64,000 nucleotides of DNA from Variovorax paradoxus. GTDB lineage: Bacteria; Pseudomonadota; Gammaproteobacteria; Burkholderiales; Burkholderiaceae_C. Numbering within the stretch: position 1 is the stretch's first letter; every line of letters begins with the position of its first letter. Of this stretch, positions 39,349 through 48,544 are shown in pieces. Where the stretch lies: contig NZ_CP045644.1 of the NCBI RefSeq assembly GCF_009498455.1, positions 4,715,001 to 4,779,000 on the forward strand, read 5' to 3'. A program made the translations under genes and the position numbers. The notes beneath the pieces are model-generated. The model had not been told where the DNA came from. It saw only the letters and a program-made list of their open reading frames with translations, and ran no database searches.

Positions 39349-39423
39349 GGGCGGTTAGCTCAGGGGTAGAGCACAGCATTCACACTGCTGGGGTCGGAGG
39401 TTCGAAACCTCCACCGCCCACCA
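39349..39423 (+). tRNA. tRNA-Val (anticodon CAC)
   Basis: The 75-nt cloverleaf is complete. The acceptor stem pairs GGGCGG with CCGCCC, the anticodon stem CAGCA/TGCTG encloses the loop TTCACAC (anticodon CAC, codon GUG), and the T-arm has GGAGG-TTCGAAA-CCTCC. The 3' CCA is encoded. A strong terminator follows at 39438-39461. Confidence 0.95.
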
Positions 39424-39437
39424 ATCAGACCTACGAC

Positions 39438-39461
39438 AAACGGCACCTTCGGGTGCCGTTT
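39438..39461 (+). terminator. Intrinsic terminator of the tRNA-Val gene
   Basis: AAACGGCACC-TTCG-GGTGCCGTTT is a 10-bp stem with a stable TTCG tetraloop, followed by T-rich sequence. The arms extend further (ACAAAC/GTTTGT). It also separates the tRNA from the convergent gmd gene. Confidence 0.75.
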
Positions 39462-39531
39462 TCGTTTGTCCTGCGCAATCCCAGTGCAATTCAAGGCGGG
39501 CCTGCCGCGCGGCCAGCGCACTCCGGTGCGC

Positions 39532-40569
39532 TCAGAAGGAGTGGCCTTCGCGGTTGCGCCGCAGGTCGGCCTCCACCATCATCGTGCACAGTTCCTCCAG
39601 CGTCGTGCGGGGCTCCCAGCCCAGCGTCTTCCTGGCATGCGACGCATCGCCGATGAGCAGTTCCACTTCCGCCGGGCGATAGAACTTCGGATCGATCTTC
39701 ACGAGGACCTTGCCGGTCTTGCGGTCGACGGCAATTTCCTCCTGGGCCGTCCCTTCGAACCGGAGTTCGCAGCCCGTGGCCCTGAACGCCATGTCGACGA
39801 ACTCCCGCACGGTTTCCGTGCGGTGGGTGGCGAGCACGTAGTTGTCGGGTTTGTCGGCCTGCAGCATGCGCCACATGCCGTCGACGTACTCCTTCGCATA
39901 GCCCCAGTCGCGCTTGGCGTCCAGATTGCCCAGCGCGAGCACGTCGAGCCTGCCGAGCCTGATCTTCGCCGCTGCGTCGGTGATCTTGCGCGTCACGAAT
40001 TCGCGGCCGCGCAACGGGCTCTCGTGATTGAAGAGGATGCCGCAGCAACCGAAGATGCCGTAGCTCTCACGGTAGTTCATCGTCATCCAGTGGGCGAAGA
40101 GCTTGGAGACGCCGTACGGGCTGCGCGGGTAGAAGGGCGTGTCTTCCTTCTGCGGAACGGCTTGGACCTTGCCGAACATCTCCGACGTCGAGGCCTGGTA
40201 GTACTTGATCTTGCGGTTCGTCAGGCGAATCGCTTCGAGCAGGTGAAGGGTGCCCAGGCCGTTGATGTTCGTGGTGGCTTCGGGCTGGTTGAAGCTCGCG
40301 CCCACGAAGCTCTGCGCCGCCAGGTTGTAGATCTCGTCGGGCTCCGTATCCCTGATCAGCGTGAGCGAACTGCCCAGGTCCGTCAGGTCGTACTCCACCA
40401 GATGAAGCTCCGGATGGTCCTGGATGCCGAGCGACTCGATGCGCCAGAAGTTCACCGAACTGGTTCGGCGAAAGGTCCCGTAGACGGTGTAGCCCTTGCC
40501 CAGCAGCAGCTCGGCCAGGTACGCCCCGTCTTGTCCGGTTATGCCAGTGACGACAGCACGTTTTTTCAT
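39532..40569 (-). CDS. gmd: GDP-mannose 4,6-dehydratase
   Basis: This 345-aa SDR enzyme makes GDP-4-keto-6-deoxymannose, the first step to GDP-L-fucose. The NADP-binding loop is [10 protein letters not shown] at 8-17; the active site has STSE at 127-130 and Tyr152-x3-Lys156 (YGVSK). The length is normal. It is the last gene of the cluster; the next step is encoded by fcl at 51005. A 7-bp hairpin (39515-39532) overlaps its stop. Confidence 0.96.
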   Translation of the reverse strand: MKKRAVVTGITGQDGAYLAELLLGKGYTVYGTFRRTSSVNFWRIESLGIQDHPELHLVEYDLTDLGSSLTLIRDTEPDEIYNLAAQSFVGASFNQPEATTNINGLGTLHLLEAIRLTNRKIKYYQASTSEMFGKVQAVPQKEDTPFYPRSPYGVSKLFAHWMTMNYRESYGIFGCCGILFNHESPLRGREFVTRKITDAAAKIRLGRLDVLALGNLDAKRDWGYAKEYVDGMWRMLQADKPDNYVLATHRTETVREFVDMAFRATGCELRFEGTAQEEIAVDRKTGKVLVKIDPKFYRPAEVELLIGDASHARKTLGWEPRTTLEELCTMMVEADLRRNREGHSF

Positions 40570-40608
40570 GGCTTCAGTCAGGTGAGGTGAGATGAGATGA
40601 GGGACGGC

Positions 40609-42096
40609 TCAGGCCGGCGCATCGACGCCGCGTTCGACCGCAAGCGGTACAGCCGATGACATCGCGAGCGCCTCGCGCTTCTCGGCCGCAGGGCAGCGGC
40701 CATACGTGTCGTCGAAGCGCACGATGTCGTCTTCGCCGAGGTAGCTGCCGGTCTGCACCTCGATCACCTCCAGCAGGGTCTTGCCGGGGTTTTCGAGCCG
40801 GTGGATGGTGCCCGAGGGCAGGTAGATCGACTCGTTCTCCCGCACCAGCAGCACTTCGCTGCCGCGCGTGGCCTTGGCCGTGCCCTTGACGACGATCCAG
40901 TGCTCGGCGCGGTGGTGGTGCATCTGCAGCGACAGCTTGCCGCCGGGCTTGACGGTCAGGTGCTTCACCTGGAAGCGCTCGCCCGTGTCGATGCTGTCGT
41001 AGGCGCCCCAGGGCCGCACCACGCGGCGATGCTCGGTGGCTTCGACCGTGCCTTCGCGTGCCAGCATGCGCACCACCTCGGCCACCTGTTCGGCGCAGTC
41101 CGCACCTGCGACCAGCACCGCGTCCGGCGTGTCCACGATGATCAGGTCCTCGGTGCCGAGCGCCACCACCGGCCGATGCGGCGCGTGGACAAAGGTGTTG
41201 CGCGAGTTCAGCACGCTTCCCGCGCCGCTCACGCGGTTGCCCGCCTCGTCGGCCGGGTGCAGTTGGGCCACCGCGTTCCAGCTGCCCACGTCGCTCCAGG
41301 CGCCCTCGAAGCGCACCACCGCGACGTCGGCGTGCTTCTCGAGCACCGCGTAGTCGATGCTCTCGCTGCGGCAGCCTTCGAAGGCTTCGGGGTCCAGGCG
41401 CACGAAGCTGCCGTCGACCGACACCGCGGCGGTCGCGCGTTCGCAGGTGGCGAGGATGTCGGGCGCATGTGTGCGCAGTGCCTCGACCAGCGTGCGGGCC
41501 TGGACCAGGAAGATGCCCGCGTTCCAGCAGTAGTTGCCCTGCAGGATCAGCGTTGCGGCCACCGCCGCCGTCGGCTTTTCGACGAAGCGCGCCACGGCGT
41601 GGCTGGCGCCATGGCCCGTGGCCCCGGCCGCCTCGATGTACCCGTAGGCGGTGCTCGGAAAACTGGGCGCCACGCCGAAGGTGACGATCCGGCCTGCCAG
41701 CGCCGCTTCCACGCCGCTGCGCATCGTGGCCTCGAACAGCGCCACGTCGGGAATGTGGTGGTCCGCGGGCGCAAAGAGCAGCAGGTCGTCGGGGTCGGCC
41801 AGCAGGGCCGCCGCGGCCATGGCGGCGGCCGTGTTGCGGGGCACGGGTTCGAGGATCTGGCGGCCCTGCGCGTGTGCGTTCTCGATCGCTTCGCGCACCA
41901 GGAACCGGTGTTCTTCCGACGCCACGCAGGTGATCGTCCGGTTCAGCGTCGCGAGCCGTTCGAGCGTGAGGTGCAGCAGGCTCTTGGTGCCCACGAGCGG
42001 CGCGAACTGCTTGGGAAACGCCTTGCGCGACAGCGGCCACAGCCGCGTGCCGCTGCCGCCGCACAGGACCACGGGATGGATGGTGGGGGTGTTCAT
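40609..42096 (-). CDS. manC: Mannose-1-phosphate guanylyltransferase / mannose-6-phosphate isomerase
   Basis: This 495-aa bifunctional enzyme makes GDP-mannose. The N-terminal nucleotidyltransferase has GGSGTRLWPLSRKAFPKQF at about 13-31 and FVEKP near 170. The C-terminal cupin isomerase domain has LQMHHHRAEHWIVV near 400. The length matches ManC/AlgA. It feeds gmd. No phosphomannomutase gene is in the window. Confidence 0.95.
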   Translation of the reverse strand: MNTPTIHPVVLCGGSGTRLWPLSRKAFPKQFAPLVGTKSLLHLTLERLATLNRTITCVASEEHRFLVREAIENAHAQGRQILEPVPRNTAAAMAAAALLADPDDLLLFAPADHHIPDVALFEATMRSGVEAALAGRIVTFGVAPSFPSTAYGYIEAAGATGHGASHAVARFVEKPTAAVAATLILQGNYCWNAGIFLVQARTLVEALRTHAPDILATCERATAAVSVDGSFVRLDPEAFEGCRSESIDYAVLEKHADVAVVRFEGAWSDVGSWNAVAQLHPADEAGNRVSGAGSVLNSRNTFVHAPHRPVVALGTEDLIIVDTPDAVLVAGADCAEQVAEVVRMLAREGTVEATEHRRVVRPWGAYDSIDTGERFQVKHLTVKPGGKLSLQMHHHRAEHWIVVKGTAKATRGSEVLLVRENESIYLPSGTIHRLENPGKTLLEVIEVQTGSYLGEDDIVRFDDTYGRCPAAEKREALAMSSAVPLAVERGVDAPA

Positions 42097-42157
42097 GGGG
42101 ACCAGCCTTTGTGCAGGGGGTGATGGATCGGATCGCTTCGAAGGCGTGCCGCCCGGT

Positions 42158-42961
42158 TCAGATCAGGCCCGTGTGAACGGCGAAGTTCACGGCCTGGGCG
42201 CGCGAATGCACGTGCAGCTTCTTGTAGATGCTCTTGATGTGCACGTTGACCGTCTGGCCGGTGATGCCGAGCCTGGCGCCGATCTCCGCGGAGACGCAGC
42301 CCGACGCGACGTGGCGAAGGACCTGGCTCTCGCGCGGCGTCAGCGTGGCCCCGTGCGGCGGCGACGCGCCGCCGAAGGGCTGCTGTTGCTGCTGCTCGCG
42401 GGGCTGGTGGTTCAGTCGGTGCAGCAGGCGCCGCGCCAGCCGCGGCGTGATGACGGCGCCGCCGTTCACCACGTGCAGCACCGCATCGGCAAAGCTCTGC
42501 AGCCAGGCGTTCTTCAGCAGATAGCCCGTGGCGCCCAGCTCGAAGGCGCGCAGCACGTGCGCATCGTCCTCGAGCGCGGAGATGACGATGATCTCGCCGT
42601 TGCCATGCTGACGGCGCGCCTCGGCGATCAGCTCGAAGCCCATGCCGTCGCTCAGGCGCAGGTCGACCATCAGCACGTCGAACGCGTGCGTGGCCAGCAG
42701 CTTGCGTCCCTCGCGGATGCTGTCCGCCTGGCCTTCGAGCTGGATGCGCAGGTCCGACAGCAGCTCCTGGGCGATCACGCGGCGCATGTATTCGTCGTCG
42801 TCGATGAGCAGCACGCGCACCGGCGATTTTTCCTGGCCCGTCAGGAAGTCGGGCCACAGCCTGGCGGCGGGCGCGCACACGGGGGTGGCGGTGCCCTGGT
42901 GGCGCGGCGGCATCACGGCGGAGGCGGGGTCGCCAGAAGAAACGAGCGTGTGATCAGCCAT
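42158..42961 (-). CDS. NarL/LuxR-type response regulator, no partner kinase nearby
   Basis: This 267-aa response regulator has a receiver domain (about 47-165) with the acidic pocket IDDDEY and the phospho-acceptor Asp100 (LMVDLRLSDG), a Q-rich linker, and a LuxR-type helix-turn-helix at about 205-262 (LTPRESQVLRHVASGCVSAEIGARLGITGQTVNVHI). It has an unusual 46-residue N-terminal extension. Its start lies inside the end of galE (overlap 8 nt). No histidine kinase gene is in the window, so it is an orphan that probably controls the polysaccharide cluster. Confidence 0.92.
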   Translation of the reverse strand: MADHTLVSSGDPASAVMPPRHQGTATPVCAPAARLWPDFLTGQEKSPVRVLLIDDDEYMRRVIAQELLSDLRIQLEGQADSIREGRKLLATHAFDVLMVDLRLSDGMGFELIAEARRQHGNGEIIVISALEDDAHVLRAFELGATGYLLKNAWLQSFADAVLHVVNGGAVITPRLARRLLHRLNHQPREQQQQQPFGGASPPHGATLTPRESQVLRHVASGCVSAEIGARLGITGQTVNVHIKSIYKKLHVHSRAQAVNFAVHTGLI

Positions 42962-44063
42962 GGTCTTGCCCCGGTTGGAGTGGGTGAGGAAGGGACGCCG
43001 GCGCAGTGCCATCGGCGGTGCGGACCGGGAAGTCCGGCACCGGCCCGTCGAAGCCGCGCGGATTCGCCAGCTGCCACCGCCAGCTGTCGGCGCACATCTG
43101 GTCCAGGCTTCGCTGCGCGCGCCAGCCGAGCCGGTCCTGGGCATGCTGCACGTCCGCCCAGTAGGCCGCGGCATCGCCGGGACGGCGCGCCCCGATGTGC
43201 ACCGCGATGCGGTGTCCGCACGCGCGTTCGAACGCCGCGATCACGTCGAGCACCGACGCGCCCTGGCCCGTGCCCAGGTTCACCGTGAGCAGGCCCCGAT
43301 GCAGCGCCGCGTACCGCAGGGCCGCCACATGGCCCTCGGCCACGTCCATCACATGCACGTAGTCGCGCACCCCCGTGCCGTCGTGCGTCTCGTAGTCGTT
43401 GCCGTGCACGACGACGTGCCCGCGCTCGCCCACCGCGACCTGCGAGACGTACGGCACCAGGTTGTCGGGCGGCCCCTGGGGGTGTTCGCCCAGCAGGCCG
43501 CTCTCGTGCGCGCCGATGGGGTTGAAGAAGCGCAGGCATGCGATGCCCCAGCGCGGATCGGAGCGCGAGAGGTCCGCGAGCATGCGCTCCACCATCACCT
43601 TGGAGCGCCCGTAGGGATTGACGGCCGCGTACGACGCGCTTTCCCGTATCGGCGAGCGTGCGATGTCGCCGTAGACCGTGGCCGAAGACGAGAAGATCAG
43701 CGTGCGCACGCCGGCGCGCGCCATGGCGCGCGCCAGTGCGAGGCTGCCCGCCACGTTGACGTCGTAGTAGCCGAGCGGGTCGCTCACCGAGCGGCTGACT
43801 GCCTTCAGCCCCGCGAGATGCAGCACCGCGTCGACCCCGTGCTCGGCGAACACGCGGTCGAGCACCGCCGCGTCGCGCACGTCGCCGCGCACGAGCTGCG
43901 GCTGCACGCCGCAGATGCGGCCCACGCGCTCCAGCGAACGCGGGTCGCTGTTGACCAGCGTGTCCAGCACCACCGGCAGGAAGCCGGCCGCGATCAACGC
44001 CACGCAGGCGTGGCTTCCGACGAAGCCTGCACCACCCGTCACGAGAATCTTTGAATGGGTCAT
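42954..44063 (-). CDS. galE: UDP-glucose 4-epimerase
   Basis: This 369-aa SDR epimerase interconverts UDP-glucose and UDP-galactose. NAD-binding TGGAGFVGSH is at about 9-18, and the active-site YGRSK follows SSSATVYG. The body is followed by an extra C-terminal stretch of about 30 residues (VPDFPVRTADG onward) not seen in E. coli GalE. Its start overlaps the wcaI-like gene stop (ATGA). Confidence 0.93.
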   Translation of the reverse strand: MTHSKILVTGGAGFVGSHACVALIAAGFLPVVLDTLVNSDPRSLERVGRICGVQPQLVRGDVRDAAVLDRVFAEHGVDAVLHLAGLKAVSRSVSDPLGYYDVNVAGSLALARAMARAGVRTLIFSSSATVYGDIARSPIRESASYAAVNPYGRSKVMVERMLADLSRSDPRWGIACLRFFNPIGAHESGLLGEHPQGPPDNLVPYVSQVAVGERGHVVVHGNDYETHDGTGVRDYVHVMDVAEGHVAALRYAALHRGLLTVNLGTGQGASVLDVIAAFERACGHRIAVHIGARRPGDAAAYWADVQHAQDRLGWRAQRSLDQMCADSWRWQLANPRGFDGPVPDFPVRTADGTAPASLPHPLQPGQDHG

Positions 44064-45328
44064 GGTTGGGACTCGCGCAAGGGGGACGGCGTTGTCGTGC
44101 CTCGGTCTGCCACGCAGCGAACCAGCGCTTGCTCGAAGCGCGACAGGATCGCGTCCTGGTCGAGTTCCGCCTGCGCGAACGCACGGCCCGCCGCACCGAG
44201 CGTTTCGCGCAGGACCGGCGACACCGCGAGCTGCGCGATGGCGTCGGCCAGCACGGCCGCATCGCCCGGTGGCACCACGAGGCCGCGGCCCGCCACCGCG
44301 TTGCCGAGTTCGGTGCCGGGGTGCGCGGTGGCGATCACGGCTTTGCCGCTCGCGAACATGCCGGCCAGCTTCGAGGGCATCACGAGGTCCGCGGCATCGG
44401 CGCGCTGGGGCAGCACGTGGATGTCGGCCATGCCCAGCAACTCGTTGAGCCGCTCGGCGGGCTGCAGGTCCAGAAAGTGCACGCGGTCCAGGCCGGCACA
44501 GGCCGACATCAGCGGGCCGCGGCTCGGACCGTTGCCGCAGATGACGAAGTGGATGTTCGGCCGGCCGGCGAGCAGGCCTGCCGCTTCGGCCAGCAGCTCG
44601 ATGCCCTGCTTGGTGCCCAGGCTGCCCGCATAGAGCACGACCACGGCGTCGGGCGCAATGCCCAGCGCGGCCCGGTAGCCGCCGTCCGCCACGGGCACAG
44701 GATGGATGGCCGAGATGTCCACCCAGTTCGGAAAGAACACCAGCCGGCCTTCGTCGACGCCCTTGCTTCGTGCCTTGTCGATCATGGCCGCGGAGATGGT
44801 CGACACGCGGTCGAACCGCGTCAGCAGCCATCGCTCGAGCGACAGCGCGACGCGCCGCACGCGCGCACCGCGCAACAGGCCCAGGTCGAAAGCCGCATCG
44901 ACTTCGTAGTCCTGGATGTGCAGCCACGACCTGATGCCGAACATCTTCGCGAAGCACAGCACTGCGGGCGCGCAGAACAGCGGCGGCTCCACGACGAACA
45001 CGAGGTCGGGCTTCCAGCGCGCCTGCGCCAGCAGCAGCGGCAGGCTCGACAGCATGAATGAGACCAGGTGCGCCACGCGCGCCAGCGCACGCGGCTGCGC
45101 GGGCACCCAGGTGGGCGCGCGCCAGACCGTGAGGCCGTTGTGTTCGGTCTTGCGGTAGGCCCAGGCCGAATGCCCCGCGAACACCGCCCAGTGCGGAAAG
45201 AAAGGCGGCGCCGCGATCACGCGCACATCGTGGCCCCGGGCCTGGAGCCAGTCGGCCATCTCGCCGGAGTACTTGCCGATGCCGGCCAGCTCGGGCGCGA
45301 AGTTCATCGAGTACAGCAGGATCTTCAC
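44060..45328 (-). CDS. wcaI: WcaI-type glycosyltransferase (GT4)
   Basis: This 422-aa GT-B glycosyltransferase resembles the colanic-acid fucosyltransferase WcaI. The N-terminal half has YSMNFAPELAGIGKYSGEMADWL and HDVRVIAAPPFFPHW. The GT4 domain begins near 225 with VVLYAGSLGTKQGIE and ends with VMPSKLAGMFASGKAVIA. Given GDP-fucose supply in the cluster, fucose transfer is plausible. Overlaps of 4 nt join it to both neighbours. Confidence 0.85.
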   Translation of the reverse strand: MKILLYSMNFAPELAGIGKYSGEMADWLQARGHDVRVIAAPPFFPHWAVFAGHSAWAYRKTEHNGLTVWRAPTWVPAQPRALARVAHLVSFMLSSLPLLLAQARWKPDLVFVVEPPLFCAPAVLCFAKMFGIRSWLHIQDYEVDAAFDLGLLRGARVRRVALSLERWLLTRFDRVSTISAAMIDKARSKGVDEGRLVFFPNWVDISAIHPVPVADGGYRAALGIAPDAVVVLYAGSLGTKQGIELLAEAAGLLAGRPNIHFVICGNGPSRGPLMSACAGLDRVHFLDLQPAERLNELLGMADIHVLPQRADAADLVMPSKLAGMFASGKAVIATAHPGTELGNAVAGRGLVVPPGDAAVLADAIAQLAVSPVLRETLGAAGRAFAQAELDQDAILSRFEQALVRCVADRGTTTPSPLRESQP

Positions 45329-46593
45329 GGCGACCTCTCAGTGACCGGGCGCAGCAGGCGCACGATCGGAAAGAAGCCGAACAGCGCGCGCATGCGCAGC
45401 TCGTACAGCAGGAAGTCGGACACGAAGGCGATGAAGAAGACGTAGTGCGGCTTGTCCGGAAAGAGCGAGATCACGACGCCGTACGAGGCCATGCGCAGTG
45501 CGAACTCCAGCAGCGTCCACCATCCGAGCGAGCCCATCGTGGCGTTGAGCGAGAGCATCATTTCGTGATGGACCGTGTAGGTTCTCAGCAGGAAGTACGG
45601 CGCGATGCACACGAAGATGTCGCGCGCCTCGGGGCCGAGCTTCAGCAGCGGCGCGGCCACCGCCAGCAGGCCTGCCAGCCCCACGAAGAGCACGCAGCCG
45701 AGCAGGAACGAATGCCGCGCCAGCCGCAGCTTTTCGGTCGTGAGGTTGGCTGCGTTGGCGTCCAGCATCGCCGGCGTCTTCGTGACGAGAAAGGCCTGCA
45801 CGAACTGCGAAGGCGCCTCCGCAAGAAGAAAGGCCAGCTTGAACGCGCCCACGTAGCCCAGCGGCATGAAGAGCGCCACGAGCAGCAGGTCCGACTTGCG
45901 CAGCAGGAAGGTCAGCAGCGCATACACCGTGGCGCTGGCCTGCGACGCGAGCGCCAGTGCGGGCGGCCCGGCCGGCGGCGTTGCGCCATTTGTCGGCAGG
46001 ACGATGGCCGCGCCCACGAGCAGCAAGGCCAGCAGGTTGATGGCGAGCAGGTGCGCCACGCCGATCTCCAGACCGAGCGCAGCGAGCGCCGCCACGCCCA
46101 GCACCAGAACGGTCGCGCGCACGCCCGACTCCAGGTTGAGCAGGCCCGCATGGCCCAGGCCCCGGCTGTACGACAGGCGCAGGCTGTTGAAGGCGAAGAC
46201 CGCGAGCGACACCACGATCAGCATGAAAGGCACGCCGGCCACCGGCAGGCGCTGAGCGCCCACGACACCGGCCGCGAGCACCGCCGCGAGCGGAAGCCCG
46301 ATCGCCAGCGTGCGCACGAGGTCGCCGCGCGTCACCCGCGGCGGCACGCTCGCGGCATTGCGCGAGAACAGCAGCGAGCTTCCCAACGTGCCCACGACCA
46401 GCGCCACTTCCAGCACCGACTGGTAGATGGAGTACTCGCCGAAGCGCGCGGGCGCCACCTGGGCCGCGATGAGAAAGATCGCCAGGAAACCCGACAGGTA
46501 CACGTACAGCCGCGACGCAAGCGCTCCCAGGCCGAAGCGCTGCGCAAGGCGCACACCGGGCAGCGCGAACGAGGTGCCTGCGGCCGGCTTCAT
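45325..46593 (-). CDS. Wzx-like polysaccharide flippase
   Basis: This 422-aa membrane protein has about 12 hydrophobic segments and no soluble domain, as in the Wzx/polysaccharide transport family that flips lipid-linked repeat units. An N-terminal SRLYVYLSGFLAIFLIA opens the fold. Wzx sequences are very divergent, so the call rests on topology, size and context. Confidence 0.75.
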   Translation of the reverse strand: MKPAAGTSFALPGVRLAQRFGLGALASRLYVYLSGFLAIFLIAAQVAPARFGEYSIYQSVLEVALVVGTLGSSLLFSRNAASVPPRVTRGDLVRTLAIGLPLAAVLAAGVVGAQRLPVAGVPFMLIVVSLAVFAFNSLRLSYSRGLGHAGLLNLESGVRATVLVLGVAALAALGLEIGVAHLLAINLLALLLVGAAIVLPTNGATPPAGPPALALASQASATVYALLTFLLRKSDLLLVALFMPLGYVGAFKLAFLLAEAPSQFVQAFLVTKTPAMLDANAANLTTEKLRLARHSFLLGCVLFVGLAGLLAVAAPLLKLGPEARDIFVCIAPYFLLRTYTVHHEMMLSLNATMGSLGWWTLLEFALRMASYGVVISLFPDKPHYVFFIAFVSDFLLYELRMRALFGFFPIVRLLRPVTERSP

Positions 46594-47546
46594 GGCGTGC
46601 TCCCGTCCGCGGGATGCTTCGTCGCCGGCGCGTGCGCCAAGCCCAGGGTGTCGGCCATGCGTCGCGCGCGCGAGGCGACGCGGTGCGCGCGGTTCTTCGC
46701 CCGGCGCGCCATCTGCAGCGCCCAGGTCAGCGCCGCGACCGTGTACACCCGGCGACGCAGCGCGGGCTGCATCGCCAGCTTAGCGGCGCCCTGGAAGTGC
46801 AGCGCGAGCACGCGCACCGTTTCGCCCGCCGGCGTCTGCAGGCAGGGCTGGCCGTCGACGAAGGCCAGGCGCTTGGCGCCGCCGCGCACGCGGAACTCGC
46901 GCGCGAAGTGGTTGGTGCCGCCGTTGACGTTGTGGTCGATCACCTGGCCGTCGAGCACCCGGTTGATCGGCACGGTGTTGCCCGTGGCCTGCGCCCACAG
47001 GTACAGCAGCGTCATGTCGGACACCCCGCCGCGCACGCTGCGGGCCGCGAAGCGCTCGGCAATGTCGCGCAGCTGGTGCAGGCCCGCGGGCGTGCTGTAC
47101 ATCTGCATGAGGCAGGCGACGAAGTCGCGCAGGCCGCCCGCTGTCCAGTAGCTCACGTGCGGCGAGATCTGGCAGGGGTTCCAGCCGTCCGTGGGCAGGA
47201 TGCCGGAGCCGGAGAAGTCGGCGGTGCCCACCAGGCGCGCAATGTGCGCGCCGACGCCGCGGAACAGCAGCACGTCGCTGTCGATCAGCACGAAGGCGCG
47301 GCAGTCGGGATGCCCCGTCAGGTAGTTCGCCAGGAGAAAGTAGCGCCGGAAGCAGATCTTCTCGAACGCCGGCGTGTTGCTCGACAGGTGGACGTAGGCC
47401 TGGCAGAAGCGCTCATACGCCGGCCCGGCGTCGGTGTCCGACAGAACGACCAAGTGCTCCGCCGCCATGGCCGCGGATTCGCAGCACAGGCGCAATGCCT
47501 TGTTCTGGCGGTCTTCCACGACGATGAAGGGGAGGGCTTGGTCCAT
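46590..47546 (-). CDS. Putative GT-A-type glycosyltransferase with DSD motif
   Basis: I do not recognise a named family for this 318-aa protein. It has the layout of a GT-A enzyme: an N-terminal nucleotide-fold region and FVLIDSDVLLFRG with a DxD motif at Asp89-Asp91, which normally holds the metal and nucleotide sugar. The C terminus is basic (RRAKNRAHRVASRARR). Its coding phase overlaps the flippase by 4 nt, so it probably adds a residue to the repeat unit. Confidence 0.65.
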   Translation of the reverse strand: MDQALPFIVVEDRQNKALRLCCESAAMAAEHLVVLSDTDAGPAYERFCQAYVHLSSNTPAFEKICFRRYFLLANYLTGHPDCRAFVLIDSDVLLFRGVGAHIARLVGTADFSGSGILPTDGWNPCQISPHVSYWTAGGLRDFVACLMQMYSTPAGLHQLRDIAERFAARSVRGGVSDMTLLYLWAQATGNTVPINRVLDGQVIDHNVNGGTNHFAREFRVRGGAKRLAFVDGQPCLQTPAGETVRVLALHFQGAAKLAMQPALRRRVYTVAALTWALQMARRAKNRAHRVASRARRMADTLGLAHAPATKHPADGSTP

Positions 47547-47572
47547 GATCGGGCGGGGGTTGGCAATACGTG

Positions 47573-48544
47573 TCAGGGCCGCGGCGCGGTCGCGCTGCGC
47601 ACCAGCGCGACGTGGGCGGGAAGGAAGCGGAAGTCGGCGTCCAGCGGCATGTCGAGCGTGAGCATTCCGCCGCGGGCGTTCGCATCGCCGATCCAGTTGC
47701 GCAGCTGCACCGCCGAGAAGCGCGGCGCGCTCGGCTGGGCCCACGAAGCGCCCAGCGGCGTCAGCACATGCAGCCGGAGTTCGGAGGGCGGCGAGGCCAG
47801 GCGCGCGGTGGGCTGCAGGTACTCGCCCGCCATGAGGTTCTGGCACGGCGCGCTCTTGAGGGCGAAGCGCGCCGCCCCCTCGCCGGCATTGAAGGCCAGC
47901 CATCGGGTCGGAGCACCGCTGCGTGCGGCCGCGCAGAGCCTGTTCCAGCCGAGCGGCGCCATGCCCGTCGTGTTGTAGACACCGTCGAACCACCAGCCCG
48001 TGGCCAGCGCGCCGTAGTGCTGCGACCAACTCTCGATCACGGCCGACCAGGCGGTGATGAAGCGCGGCGGCGGCGGCAGCTGTTCGGAGACGTCGCCGAG
48101 GCAGTCCATCAGGTAGGGGTCGCCTTGCGGCGCACGGAACGGCAGGTAGAGGATCAGCGCGATGCCGTGGCGCCGCAGCGCGCGGCCGATCTCCAGCGGC
48201 AGGTCGCGCGGCGAACGGTGCGCGGCGCTGCGCGGGCACAGCGCTTCGAGGGCGGCATTCGGCGCGATGAACTGGCCGTTGTTCTGGCCGAGCGTCAGGA
48301 TGAGATGGTGGGCGCGCATCTCGGCGAGCGCGGCGGCGAAGGCCTCGACGTCGAAGCGTCCGATGCCGGCGATGGACTGCTTGTCGGGCAGGTAATGCAC
48401 CATCACGCCAAAGCCCTGCACGCCCGGCACGTCCCGCGCATCCGGCGGGTTGGGCCGCGTCGCGACGGCCAGCCCCGCCCACGCGACCAGCCCGAGCGCC
48501 AGCACTGCAAGCGCGCGAAGAAGGGGCAGGGCGCGGTTCGTCAT
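47573..48544 (-). CDS. GH29-like (alpha-L-fucosidase-like) membrane-anchored protein
   Basis: This 323-aa protein has one N-terminal hydrophobic segment (about 6-28) and then a barrel-like domain. TLGQNNGQF near 84-92 and WWFDGVYN at 184-191 recall the family GH29 fucosidases, in which the Asp of the WFDG segment (here Asp187) is the nucleophile. The end is missing any carbohydrate-binding module. Placed in a cluster that makes GDP-fucose, it could trim or control fucose in the exported polymer. No sequence search was possible. Confidence 0.5.
   Translation of the reverse strand: MTNRALPLLRALAVLALGLVAWAGLAVATRPNPPDARDVPGVQGFGVMVHYLPDKQSIAGIGRFDVEAFAAALAEMRAHHLILTLGQNNGQFIAPNAALEALCPRSAAHRSPRDLPLEIGRALRRHGIALILYLPFRAPQGDPYLMDCLGDVSEQLPPPPRFITAWSAVIESWSQHYGALATGWWFDGVYNTTGMAPLGWNRLCAAARSGAPTRWLAFNAGEGAARFALKSAPCQNLMAGEYLQPTARLASPPSELRLHVLTPLGASWAQPSAPRFSAVQLRNWIGDANARGGMLTLDMPLDADFRFLPAHVALVRSATAPRP

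Noticed and set aside
39349..39531. Idea that the tRNA-Val gene is the insertion site of the polysaccharide cluster
   Set aside because: No integrase gene lies near it, and no direct repeat of the tRNA 3' end was noticed in the window. A distal copy could lie beyond 64000, so this is unsupported rather than disproved.
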